Shown piece by piece: positions 35,131 to 52,400 of a stretch of 64,000 nucleotides of DNA. The first letter of the stretch is position 1. Every line of letters begins with the position of its first letter. The translations under genes were made by a program, and so were the position numbers. A model generated the notes under the pieces. It saw only the letters and a program-made list of their open reading frames with translations. It was not told the DNA's origin and searched no databases. Source of the DNA: Edaphochlamys debaryana (lineage: Eukaryota > Chlorophyta > Chlorophyceae > Chlamydomonadales); assembly GCA_016858145.1 (NCBI GenBank), contig JAEHOE010000008.1:1667447-1731446 (forward strand), given 5' to 3'.

Positions 35131-38100
35131 ATGGGCGTGCTCGGTCGATGGCAGCTGAGGCGAAAGCGAGCAGACGCGGGGCTTCGTCGGCAGCGCTTGC
35201 GAGCTTTTGCCCTGCTTGGCGTGGTGCTGCTCTCACAGCAGGCTTTGGCTCAGCAAGCTCAGCCCTCGGCTGCAGTCTGCGCGGCGGGACCAAGCGATGG
35301 CGGAGTGTTGCAGAAGCTTTCGTCGGTGACCACGCAGCAGCTGGCCGCGGGGGCTCTCGCATCCGCGACCACAACGACATGGGACTTTGAGGGCCGCGGG
35401 GGCGTCCTGGCCGCACCAGCAGGTGTGTGGGCGTGGGCGGACCCGCTGCAACGGTCGGAACTTCAGACACCCCCTGTCCGACCGTGACCTGTGACAGCGC
35501 TCGACGACGTCTGCTCCTGCCCACGGCGCAGGTGCCAATGTGACCCTGGCATGCACATCGGTGGTCAACGCGACTGTGGGCAGCCCGTCGTCAGGGGTCT
35601 TCCTGCAGCCCACGGCCCTGGACCTGGCCGCCGCGGCGGGCCTGTTCCTCAGCAGCGTCACCCTGAACACCGACTGTGCCACGGTTGCCTTGTACCAACA
35701 ATACTTCTGCTCATCATACCGGGCAGCTGGGAGTCTGCAGGTGAGGGTGGCTGCTGGGACACCTCCCGTGGGGCGCGTTGGTGCTCAGCTACCCCGGCCG
35801 CGTACCTCACCCCTTCGTCCGGCTGCGTGCCCTCCCACGTAGCTTGAACGGGGCGCGGTCCGCTTCGCTTACTGGCGGGACAGCTTCACGGAGCTTCGCA
35901 ATGTGACGCTGACATGCCCCGCGGCGGAGACGGCCGCGGAGCCGCCCTGCCGGCTGGTGGCGGTGCAGACGGCCCAGCAGCTGCTCGAGGCATTCACCGA
36001 TTATGTCCCCTTGTACGACAACGCCACTGTCCTGGTAGCGGCGAACATCACCATCCCTGATGGGTGCGTCTTTTGGGAGTCGGGGGGTGGGATGCCGGCC
36101 CCGACAGCCCCGCCTTGCGTCCGTCCTTCCTGCGCGTCACAATCGCCAGCCCCGCCAGCCCCGCCACCCCGCTCCGCCAGCCCCGTACCCCTCCCCGTCG
36201 CTGCCCTAGACGCGCCCCTACACCCCGTAGCCTGCTCCGCCAGCGCCGTTGCGTTCGGAGCCCCGCACCCCGCACAGCACTGGTAATCGTAATAACCGTA
36301 AGCGCTACGCTGATAATAGTAAATATCACACTTAGCCAGCCTCATCACTCGGAGCCCCCGTCGCTGCCCGAGCCCTCCACGCCCGAGCCGCCAGAGCCCT
36401 CCGAGTCCGCCTCGGCAGCCTGGGCAGCGGGCTCGTGCGCCGCCCGCCTGCGGCTGCGCCTGTTCCGCGCCTCGGTGCGCGAGGGCAGCTTCACGCGCTT
36501 GCCCTTTGCTGGGGCCGGACCGGGCGGCTCAGCGGTGGTGCAGCCCGCGCAGCCGCCGGCGCCGCAGGTCTCCCATGCCGCCGAGCGGTCCGGCACGGTC
36601 AGGGCGGGGCGCAGCGCGCACCGCTCCGCCGTCAGGGCGCCCCGCAGCAGCAGGCCGCAGCGGCACGGGTTGCACATCCAGGCCCACCTGGCACCGCCGT
36701 CAGCTCCCGGCAGCGCAACCCGCATGCGTGCGCCCTGCGCAGACCCCGTCGCAACAGCACACCAGAAGCAGTGCTGCTCAGCCCCGACTGCGGCCTCCGT
36801 GCGCTGGGCGGTGGACTGCTCAAATGTCACGCCGTTGGCGGCGACGCCGCGCTGGATGCCCGCGCCACCCAGCTGCCCGACACGGTAGAAACCGTAGACT
36901 TTTATAAGCAAAGTCAGCCGGCCCCCACCGCTCCGCCACCTTTCATGCCAGCCTGCGAACCCAGTAGTCCACCCCAATGCCCCTGTCACTAACGCCCCCG
37001 CCGTAGCCCCTGCCCGCCCCAGCCGTTCAGCCGTCCGTCCTTCCTGCCTTCCGCCAGCCCCGCCAACCCCGCACCCGCAACCAACATACGCCAGTCACGC
37101 GCCCCGCCAGTCCTTTGAACGCATAACAACCCATGTGCAATGTTAGGCGGACTGTCCTCGGCAGCGGGCTCGTGGCTCTAAACGCACCGCCAGCCCCGCC
37201 CGCCGTCCGCGCAACCAAACCGACAACCACAACTGCCTCCCGTCTGCCGGGGCCTCGGCAGCGGGCTCGTGCGCCGCCAGCCTGCGCCTGCGCCTGTTCC
37301 GCCCCACGCCTAACAACCCATGTCAGCTTAACCCTTAAGGTTCTGCGTGCCCGGCCTACAGTATCAATTCCGCCGTCACCCCTGCGGCGAAAGCTCCTCA
37401 GCCAGCCAGCCCCGCCAGCCCCGCACGCCAGTCCTTCCCGCCGGAGCATCCCTCTCCACCCGCGTGTCACACCGTCATCCGCGTCTGTTTCACCAGCCTT
37501 GTTGTTCCGGTGTCACACTCGGTTGCACACCGGCCTGAGCTGTGTACGTGTGCTCATACCCGCAGCCTCTGGCCCAACACCTCCGTGCCTGTGCACCACA
37601 ACACAACGCTTTTGGGAATGGCGTTGCCGGCGGGCCGACCGGTGTTGGACTTCCGGTTACACGTGGACCTCTGGTGAGCTCATGGGCCATAGAGAGCTAC
37701 GCAGGTCGAGGCCGAGGGTTTGTTACGTAAGGGTATCCGGGCTGCGGAGGCGTACAGGCAGAGCGGGATGAACCCTTCTTGAAGTCGGCGTCCTGCCGTC
37801 TACGTTGACGTTGGACCATTGGCTCAGGGGTCCTTATGGTCCGCGTCCGCTTGCCCCTTGGCCTTCAGGTCAATCGACTCAAGCGCGATTGTGGTGCTGC
37901 GGAACCTGGTGTGCGTCAACATGGCACCCGCCTACTTCACGCCCGGCATACCGTCGTCGCAGTTTGCGCTGTCGGACCGGGTCCGCGCGTTCCGTCGGTG
38001 GGTTGCACGGCAGCCTGGGCTCGTGGCCAGTATCCGGGTCCTGCTAGGCTACTGTACGGCGCTGCCCTTACCCGAGGGCGTTTTCTCACGCTATTGGTTC

Positions 38101-41100
38101 ATGTTGTGTCGGGGTAACTTGGACCTCGACTTACATGCTTCGGGCCCCACCTGCGTTCACACGCAGCTACGAGCGGCAGCTGTGGGTGATGGACACCGTC
38201 CTCGTGGTAAGGACCGCGCCGGGCTTGGTATGGGTGCCTTGTGCGGCTGCGGTGTACGGGCACCTGGCGGGATTCTGCCCCTTGTCCGTAGCTTCTCTGA
38301 CCCTTATCCGCCTCCGTGCATGCGCTCCCAGGTGCCATCAGAGGAGCTGTCGTACACGCGGTACTGGCTAACGTTCCTCGTGAGCCCCGTGCCCGAGGCA
38401 CAGGTGAGATACAGGGGCGGAGGGAGTGTGCTGCAGGGATGGCTGGGCAGGCACAGGCAGAAGTCCCACCAAGCTTGGGATCGCTCTGCCATCCTCTGTG
38501 CTCGCAGGCCAAGGCGGCGTGGCTCAAAGTGTTTGACATCGAGGTAAGCCAGCGCAGCGCCGCATGCGGGAAGGCGCCTGGGGCATGGGGCCTTCCGTTG
38601 CGGCCCTTAGCCCATGCGCACGCTTAAGCTAGTGGTATTGCTTACAGCCCGTTGCTGCCCTGCCATTTGTCTTCTACCGCATGCGACCACCACCTTAGCA
38701 CCCTCCTGTACTCACGCGGTCCCCCCCCCCGCAGATTTCAGCCGTGAACTCCACAGGAGTGTACTACGCACTTCAGGCCACATACTCAGCGGTCTTCCAG
38801 CACGTGCGGGTGACCGACAAGTTTGGGAGCTACCCCCTCCTCCCACAACGGGTGCGCGGCGCGGGGGCCTCTTGGGATGGCAGGCTCTGCTAGGGCGGGT
38901 TTGGGGCCAACCCACATCGGCGGTGTAATGCATCGGCGTCCTGCGTCGTGTGATGATGTCATCCGGACCGACCCACATGCGACACACATTCTAACCCGGG
39001 TTGCTTGATCTGCATTATGCCTTGCTTGCGTGCATTGCGCAGATGGGGCTGACGGAGCTGCAGGCGGAGAGTGTGCCGCTCACGGCGGTCAACCGCGCCA
39101 ACTGCACCACGGACTTCGGGGTGAGCATGGCAATGTAGCGCCGCTTTGGCGACTCTTACGGCGGCGCTCTCGAGTCCTGACCCACATTGCGAAACAGCAC
39201 TGCAAGCCTTTTTGTCTGTTCAACACTGCCTTGGCCAAGAAGACTTGGCCAGGGGCTTGCGCTTGGGCCAGGCGGGGCAGGCTCAACATACCAGAGGGCT
39301 CTGTGGCTAGTGCGGGCCTGCCAAGGGAAGATGTCGTGCCCCGATGCACTGCATGCTGTAGCCCCTGACAGCGCATGCCGTGCCCCCCCCTCCATCTTTC
39401 CGCAGCTGGCGCTGCTCCCCAACAACAGCATCCCCGACGACCAGGGCCGGCGCTGGGTGCTGCTACTCAACAACATATCACTGGCAAACGGGAGCCCTTG
39501 GAACGAGTCGATCAGCCCGAACGCCACCAGCAACGTTCTCGACCCGCCCCCCCTGGTCCTGCCCAGCACGACGGTGCTGGGCCGCGGCCCCGCCGCAAGC
39601 GCCGTCCGGCTCGGCTTTGCTCGCTCCGTGAATGCCATAGGCATCATCTCGGGAGCTTCCCTTTCCATCCGGCAGCTGACGCTGCATGAGCTGGCGCCTC
39701 GATCGAGATCGTACAACGCAGGGAATCCACTGGGCGTCCTCGTCAGCCCGCTGTGGGCGTTTACCATGTCTGGCGGGCCCGAGAAATCGTCTTTGACCAA
39801 CTGCAGCGTCGTGGTCAGCAGTGACGAGCTCCGGTTGCTGCAGTCCGTGCTGGTCCCCGATGCCGACCCCTCGGGTCTGGCGCAGGGAACCTCGGGCCGC
39901 AGCTACAGCCAAGCTCTGGGCCCCGCGGTGCAGGCCTTCTTCACGGCCGCGTCAGCGCCCCAGATTGCGGCGTACGGCCCGAACTTTGTGACCGTCAGCT
40001 CGGGATCCACGCCGCGGTACAGGATGTCGGGCGTGACCTTTCGGCTACCCGTGGTCGCGGACGGCGAGGCGCCGGTCGGCAATAACTTCACCGCTATGCG
40101 AGTGCCGGTCGATGGGGACTCGGGCGGCGGCGGGGTGCAGGGATGGGTCATCGGCGTGATCGTGGGCTGCGTGCTCGGCGGGCTGCTGCTGCTGGGGCTG
40201 CTGGGGCTTTTCCTCTGGCGCCGCCGCCAGCCGGCCGCCGAGGCAACCCCCTACGCCAAGTACCTGCGCGGCAGCTACGGGACCGCCGGCAGCGACGCGC
40301 CCGGCCGGGCGTCGGGCGGCGAGCTACCTCCCACCTCCAGCCAGGAGATCACGTCAAGCAGCCAGGTGTTGCGAGCGGGCGGCCGGGAGAGCATCAACGA
40401 GGGCACGCCTGGCCTGGACCAGCTGGGGTCCTCCCAACAGACCAAGGGGTCGAACGGCTCAGGGACGATGGGCGCCGTCGGCCACGCCTCCCTCTCAACC
40501 ACCGGCGTTGCCAGTCGCGAATACAGCGGCGGCGGCTACCTCGGGGCCAGCGCCAGCACCAGCTGCCGCGCGCTCCGGCCGCCCTTCACCGCAGGGCTAG
40601 CGGGCATGCCCACCTCCCTCGCCTTGCCCAGCGGCTTCGAGGTCCCCGCCGATTCCTTCGAACAGGCGCCCACGACCACCGCCTTCGGTCAGCACGCCGC
40701 CGCTGGGTCCAGCCAAGCCCGGCCTGGGTCCGGACAGGGATCCTCTGCCCGCAAGGCGTTGGGGCATGGCTCTACTCCGTCCACACAGGGGAGCGGGGGC
40801 GCAAACGGGGCCCAGTCCGGCGGGCTTCCGTCCGCCACGGGCCCTGTTAGCGCTGCCACGGGCCTCGAAGCGATGCACGCCATGATTCAGATGCTGGGGC
40901 AGGGCTTCAACGACCGGCAGCTCATGGTACATGGCCTGCTGGGCAAGGGCGCGCACGGAACCGTGTACAAGGGCACGTGGAGGGGCCTGCCGGTGAGCGG
41001 GGGCCGACGGGCCGCGGCGGGAAACGGGCTGTGGGAATTCTAGCAAAGGATATCAGGTCGCAGCCAGCAGAGGGCCAGCATGGGTCGTCGTTAGCGTTTA

Positions 41101-43166
41101 GGTTTTCTATTGAGGCCTGGCCTTGACGCCGTTGCATGTGTGTCAACGCTGCGACAGGTGGCCGTCAAGTCGATGGTCATGTCCAACGACAACAACGCCC
41201 GGCAGCAGCACCGGCCGCTCATGGAGGCGGCCATCAGCTCCAACCTGGCGCACCCCAACATTGTGTGAGTGGGGGCAGCGGGCAGCCGTGGGCGTTGCGG
41301 ACTGGGAGGGCACCTCGGGGCAGGCTGTGTGCACAGGTTGGAGGCCGGCCGCGCTTTCAAACGCCAGGGCCCTGACGCACTGCTCCCTTCCTCCCCGCCT
41401 CCCCCCAGCACCACCTACTCGTACGAGCTGCGGGAGCTGGAGCACGAGTTCGCCTCGCTGTCCCCCGAGCTGGCGCGGCAGGGGGGCGGCTGGAGGCTGC
41501 TCATCATACAGGAGTACTGCGACGCGGGGTGAGCGCAGGGGGAGGTTGCGCGTGGACGCCCGTCCATCACTCTTAGCTGTCATACAGTACACGCGCACGG
41601 TATACAAGGCATTAGCACGCGTGTCGCGGCCAAGCGCCATGCCCTGCCTGACGCAGCCGCTCCTGCCCGCATCACAGGCCCCTGCGGCGCCTGGTGGACT
41701 GTGGCTTCTTCTCAGTGCCACGCCCCAAGGGGGGCAGCTCCTCCTCGTCCCGACACTCGCCGTTGGTGGAGAGCGGCAACGGGGGCCCCGTGGCGCCGTC
41801 GCCGACACCCGCCCAGCTGGAGAGCGCATCGGGGCAGGGCGGGGTCGGCAGCAGTCCCGGCAATGACGGCGGCGCAGGGGCGGCCACGCCCCAGGCCGAG
41901 GCCTCAGACGGCGCGGGGCCGAGCCCGCCGCTGCCGCAGCCTCAGCGCAGCGAAAGCCTGGGCCGACCCACGTTTGCCAACCTGCGGTCACACAGCCAGG
42001 GCCTTGGCCCTGCAGCAATGGCGGAAGCTGTTCTGCCGCAGCCAGAGCCAGAGCCACAGCCGCCGCCACAGCCGCCGCCGCCGATCCGTGGCTCCATAGA
42101 CGACATGCCCGGCGATGCGGGCGCGCGGCCGGCTAGCCCACTAGAGGCGGCCTTGCGGTTTGTGGAGGCGGGTCTGCAGATAGCGCGCGGGCTGCAGCAC
42201 ATCCACGACAAGCAGATCGTGCACGGTGCGTCCATCGGGATATGTATTCCCGGGGTTCCGTGAAACATTACTTCCGGGCTCGGGGCCTGGGCTTCTGTGG
42301 TTAACATACGTCGAAGGGGTGGTCTGGTAGGGGTGGTATAGTCGTGGCCCGTTGCTGAGGTGTTTGTTCCTCCGTGTTCCCTCAGGCGACCTAAACCCCA
42401 ACAACGTGCTGCTGGTACGCACGCCCGAGCTATCACTGGGGTTCTGCCTCAAAGTGGCGGACTTTGGGCTCAGCGTGCGCATGGCTGAGGGCGAGTCGCA
42501 CCTGTCCAACCTCTTCCAGGGCACGCCCTACTACTGCGCACCGGTAGGTGCATGTCGTGACTTCCGTGCCGTGAGCTCGCTTGCCCGGGTGCTTAAAGAC
42601 AGGCGCGTGCGCGGTTTCCAAAGGCCTTGCCACAGCTACTGACCGGTGTCTGTTGTGTTGTGTTCGTGGCTGCTGCAGGAGGTGCTGCTATCCGGCAAGA
42701 TTGCCAAGAGCGCAGAGTGAGAACTGCGTAGCGGTTGGGCTTGGGAGCCGCCACGTGCTGCCACTCACTGCCGCCTAGAACTGCCACCCGGTGTCCCTGA
42801 CCACCATGGGGTGTGGTCCCGTCCATACATGCCCGCGCCTCGCCTGCTCACATTGCCGCCTCCCTCATCCCTTCCTGCCGCCCTCCCTCCGCCCTCCCCA
42901 GCCTATACTCCCTCGGCATCATGCTGTGGGAGCTGCAGCACGGCCAGCGCCCGCCCTGGCGGCGCGGCGAGCGCTTGGCCTCATACCCCGCCCTCAACAC
43001 CGCCGAGCTGGCGTTCGGTGCAGAGACACCCACACGCTACACCGGCCTGACGCGCCGCTGCTTCCACGCCTCACACAGCAACCGCCCATCAGTCAGCGAG
43101 GTGGTCGAAACGCTAGAAGGCATCAAGGCCGAACTGCTGGCGTCTGCACCGCAGGGCCAGGCGTGA
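35131..43166 (+). CDS. Receptor-like protein kinase, paralogue 1 (secreted ectodomain, TM, TKL-type kinase)
   Basis: Seventeen exons: 35131-35422, 35532-35740, 35843-36063, 37566-37673, 37869-37997, 38167-38206, 38332-38403, 38508-38543, 38735-38851, 39043-39120, 39406-40992, 41158-41264, 41409-41528, 41678-42225, 42386-42543, 42679-42716 and 42902-43166 (TGA). All phases agree, about 1,374 residues. An N-terminal signal peptide ([16 protein letters not shown]) precedes an ectodomain with many N-x-S/T sites. One TM helix (about 680-705, [20 protein letters not shown], then RRRQ) leads to a low-complexity juxtamembrane region and the kinase: [45 protein letters not shown] is HGD, so it is a non-RD kinase with catalytic Asp and Asn kept. 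A Ser/Pro/Gln-rich insert of about 140 residues sits after the hinge. The ligand is unknown. Confidence 0.85.
36064..37565. other. Expanded intron 3 of kinase paralogue 1
   Basis: This intron is about 1.5 kb; the same intron in paralogue 2 is 109 bases (50,374-50,482). It holds Pro-codon-like CCCGCCAGCC runs and three copies of CCTCGGCAGCGGGCTCGTG (near 36,410, 37,150 and 37,253). It also holds a 215-codon antisense open frame (36,345-36,989) with CFWC, CNPCRC and CGAGGCAGC cysteine clusters. It is probably an inserted element or repeat-driven growth. Confidence 0.6.
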
Positions 43167-48635
<5,469 letters not shown>

Positions 48636-49481
48636 CTGGAAGGAAGGCGGGGCCCGGAGCGGTGGCGGCCCAGGCTGTGAGGGTGAGGCCGTCGGGCGGC
48701 TGTGATAAGCGAGGAGGGATCGAATGGCGTGGTGTAAGCCCCGTGATTGCGCTGTCGTTGGTTTCGGGCGCCAGAGCGATGGTTGCGGCTTGAAAGGTGG
48801 AGTGCTGGCGTGCGGGAATTGGAGGGCTGTAGACTGGTGCGGCTGAGCGCTGGCTAGGGAATGCAGTGCTGCTGTCTTTCTCCGGTGATGCTCTGAAGAC
48901 GCGCCTCTGTAAATAGATGAAGCAAGCGAGGTTGAGGGGTAGCGGTGGCCCGTGCTGGGCCGAGCAGCCCTTCAGGTTCTGCAGGTCACTCCACACAGAG
49001 TGACCTGTGTCCACACAGAGGGACGCTCGGTCCCAACGCATGCATGAACGATGTTTCAGTGTGCTGCGTCCTCTAACGAGGAAAGCTCGGTCAACGCGGA
49101 CACACAATCGCACGCAATACCGACAGCTGGCTGAAGCGGCCATACACCGGCCCCTCCGCTTGTACTCGTTGACGACATTGTCGTTTTACACACACAGTTG
49201 AATGGATGCTTCACAACACGGGTGCTTAGGTAGCTGTATTCGACGACGGTAAACCCGAAGCGTGACCCTGCTGCCGACAGAAGGGATAGTACAGAAACTT
49301 TGAGCACTTGCGTGCAAGCTTTACTGTGCGAGTACTCCGCAAGCCAGTGAAAGCATCACCATCACTGCCCGGAGCGTAACGTGCTCCCACATAACAACGG
49401 ATGCGGGCAGGGCGGATGTCATGAGCCGGTCATGAGATTCTGGAGTGCACTTTGGCGCCCCTCTAGCCGCGCCAGAAGCGA
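48636..49481. other. MDHAR 3' UTR and upstream region of kinase paralogue 2
   Basis: About 0.85 kb without recognised coding exons. The first part is the MDHAR 3' UTR to the TGTAA at 48,908. CACTCCACACAGAGTGACCT plus an overlapping TCCACACAGAG forms a short repeat near 48,990-49,020. Confidence 0.5.
48908..48912 (+). terminator. Probable poly(A) signal TGTAA of MDHAR
   Basis: TGTAA (CTGTAAAT) lies 273 bases after the stop, a normal 3' UTR length for this group. Confidence 0.65.
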
Positions 49482-52400
49482 ATGCACCGAGCGCGGCCAA
49501 GGGCCCTGCTCGCGGTCCTCCTCGCCACAGCTCTCTGTGCACGCTCAGCTGATGACGTGCTACCAGCTGCAGCGGTGTGTGGGGGAACCGGCGATGCCGG
49601 CGTGTTGCAGAAGCTTTCGTCGCTGACCGCGCAGCAGCTGGCCGCGGGGGCTCTCGCATCCGCGACCACAACGACATGGGACTTTGAGGGCCGCGTCGGC
49701 GTTCTGGCCGCACCAGCAGGTGGGTGTGGGCGTGGGCGGCCCGAGCCGGCGACGGCTTTCCGGACACCCCCTGTCCGACCGTGACCTGTGACAGCGCTCG
49801 ACGACGCCCGCTCCTGTCAACGGCGCAGGTGCCAATGTGACCCTGGCATGTACATCGGTGGTCAACGCGACTGTGGGCAGCCCGTCGTCAGGGGTCTTCC
49901 TGCAGCCGACGGCCCTGGACCTGGCCGCCGCGGCGGGCCTGTTCCTCAGCAGCGTCACCCTGAACACCGACTGTGCCACGGTTGCCTTGTACCAACATTA
50001 CTTCTGCTCATCATACCGGGCAGCTGGGAGTCTGCAGGTGAGGGCGGTCGCCGGGGCGTCCTCCCATGGGGCGCGTTGGTGCTCAGCTATCCCGGCCGCG
50101 TACCTCACCCCTTCGTCCGGCTGCGTGCCCTCCCACGCAGCTTGAACGGGGCGCGGTCCGCTTCGCTTACTGGCGGGACAGCTTCACGGAGCTTCGCAAC
50201 GTGACGCTGACGTGCCCCGCGGCGGAGGCGGCCGCGCAGCCCCTCTGCCGGCTGGTGGCGGTGCAGACGGCCCAGCAGCTGCTCGAGGCATTCACAGGTT
50301 ACGCGGCAGCTGGCCTTGCCGAAGCCCTCGAAGCAATCATAATTATTGCTGCCAACATCTCCATTGCTAACAGGTGTGATGTGGCTGATGGCCAAGGGGG
50401 GTTCTTGGGTGCCGTGCCCGTGTGCGGGATGCTTTGCTCTACGGCCCTCCCTTCCGCTTGCGCCTTGGCATCACCTGTGCAGCACCTGGCAAACGTCCCC
50501 TGTGATGATACGCCACAACATCACCATGATTGGCTCAGCCCTGCTGAACCGGCCGGTAAGCGCGGCTGGTGGCCGGGTTGGGTCTGGCGCCTATTGCGGC
50601 ACAAGCACCTTGTCTAGTGTTGACCTTGTGTTGCGATACAGGTCCTCGACTTCCAGCTCATGACCAGCCTGTGGGAGGTCGATGTCAGCGCTGTGGTCAC
50701 CGTAGCCAACCTAACGTTCGTCAACCTGTCGCCAGCTTACTTTTCTCCAGGCAAGCCCTTAGCTCCGTAGGCTCACGCGCCAGGACTCGGCCTTCGCCAC
50801 CCCTCCCGCCGTCGTCTTGTAATCCTGCTTGCAGCACCTAGGAGGCATACCGATTGCAGGCAACCGACGTGGGTCTGCGGTAGAGCCGGATGGCACCCAC
50901 GGCGTAGCTGACCGCCCCACAGCGTACGGTACTCCCTCAAACCGGCATCGTCCCCGACCTTCTCCCTGCCCTCCAGGCTACGTCTTCAGCCAGTTTGGGC
51001 TGACCACCGAGCGCATCTGGGCCTTTCGCAGGCGCGGTTGCAGGGCACCTGTAGGCCTGCTTACCTGATACGTAGCCGGCAACCCAAGGGGCGCGTGCGC
51101 GTGCAATCGGGGGTGCGCCACTTGAGCGCTGGGTGGTGTCAGCCCTCAGTTGGGGTCACTCACTGCCTGACGCGTGCGTTGCTGCCGTACCACCCTTTGC
51201 AGGTTCTCAAGGAACCTGGTGATTGTCAACTCCACGCTCGTGATTCCATCCGAGGAGCTGCAGTACAGCCGCTACTGGCTCACCTATGTGGTGTCACCCG
51301 TACCGGAGGCCCAGGCGCGTGGGGACATCATGGTGTGGGGCAGGCATGTGGTGATGGCGCGCACGTGCATGACCCTGGCGTGGACTAAGCGGCTCACGGG
51401 CATCCCCTTGGCCCCCTTGCCCATGCCTGCAGGCCAAAGCAGCGTGGCTAGGGTTGCAAGGTGTCGCGGTGAGTCCCCGGGCCGTCTTGTCTGTTGGCCC
51501 ATGTAGCAGTGTGCGGACGGACCCTTGACTCCTGTAATGGCATGCACGTTTCCTGCAGATTGCTGCTGTAAACACCAGCGGGATCTACTATCGCAGCGTA
51601 CTGCGCCTCACGGCTGTGAGTGGCGTTTTCGGCTCCGTCGCTTGCGTCTGCAGGGACCGCCACTTTCATTTGCTTACCTGCACTTGTTCACGTCACGACA
51701 CGAAGCCAAACGTTGTGCTGCTCCGTACGGCAGGTGTACGACCAAGTGCGCTTGACGGACACGCTCGGCAGCCAGTACCCCGTGCTGCCACAGCAGACAG
51801 ATCTGGGTGTGCTGCTCGCTGACACAGTGCCCTTGACGGCCACAAACCCCGTCATCAACGCCAGCGACTTGGGGGTGGGTGAGGCGACGCGGGCTGACGA
51901 CGACTATTCTGTGATGACTACCACAGCGCGCGGGATAGTAGGCCGTATCGATGCGTGCCCAGATACGGCAGCTGGGTTACAGGCCGGGTTCCTGCCGTGT
52001 TTTGCACCAATCCCGAACCCTACTCGCCTGGCCCTGCAGCTGGCGCTGCTGCCAAACAATAGCTCGCCGGACGAGCAAGGCCGGCGCTGGATCCTCATGT
52101 CGGCCAACTTCTCCCTTACCGCGGCAGTTTGGAGCACGCCTGGGGGCGGCCCCGCCCCCAAGGGCTACACTTTCAGCCCCTACGCGGCGCTGATGCCCGG
52201 CAGCCACATCATCACACGCAGCGTGGAATCGAGTGTGGCGCGACTGGCTATGGGATGGCTGGTCAACGCTCTGGGCCTCGAGATCGGCGCGACCCTCGCG
52301 ATCCGAAATATCATGCTCGGCGAGCTCTCACCGCGGAACATGTCGTACGATCCCTCAGATCCGCTTGGGGCGCTGGCCAGCCCGCTCTGGGCCTTCCAAC

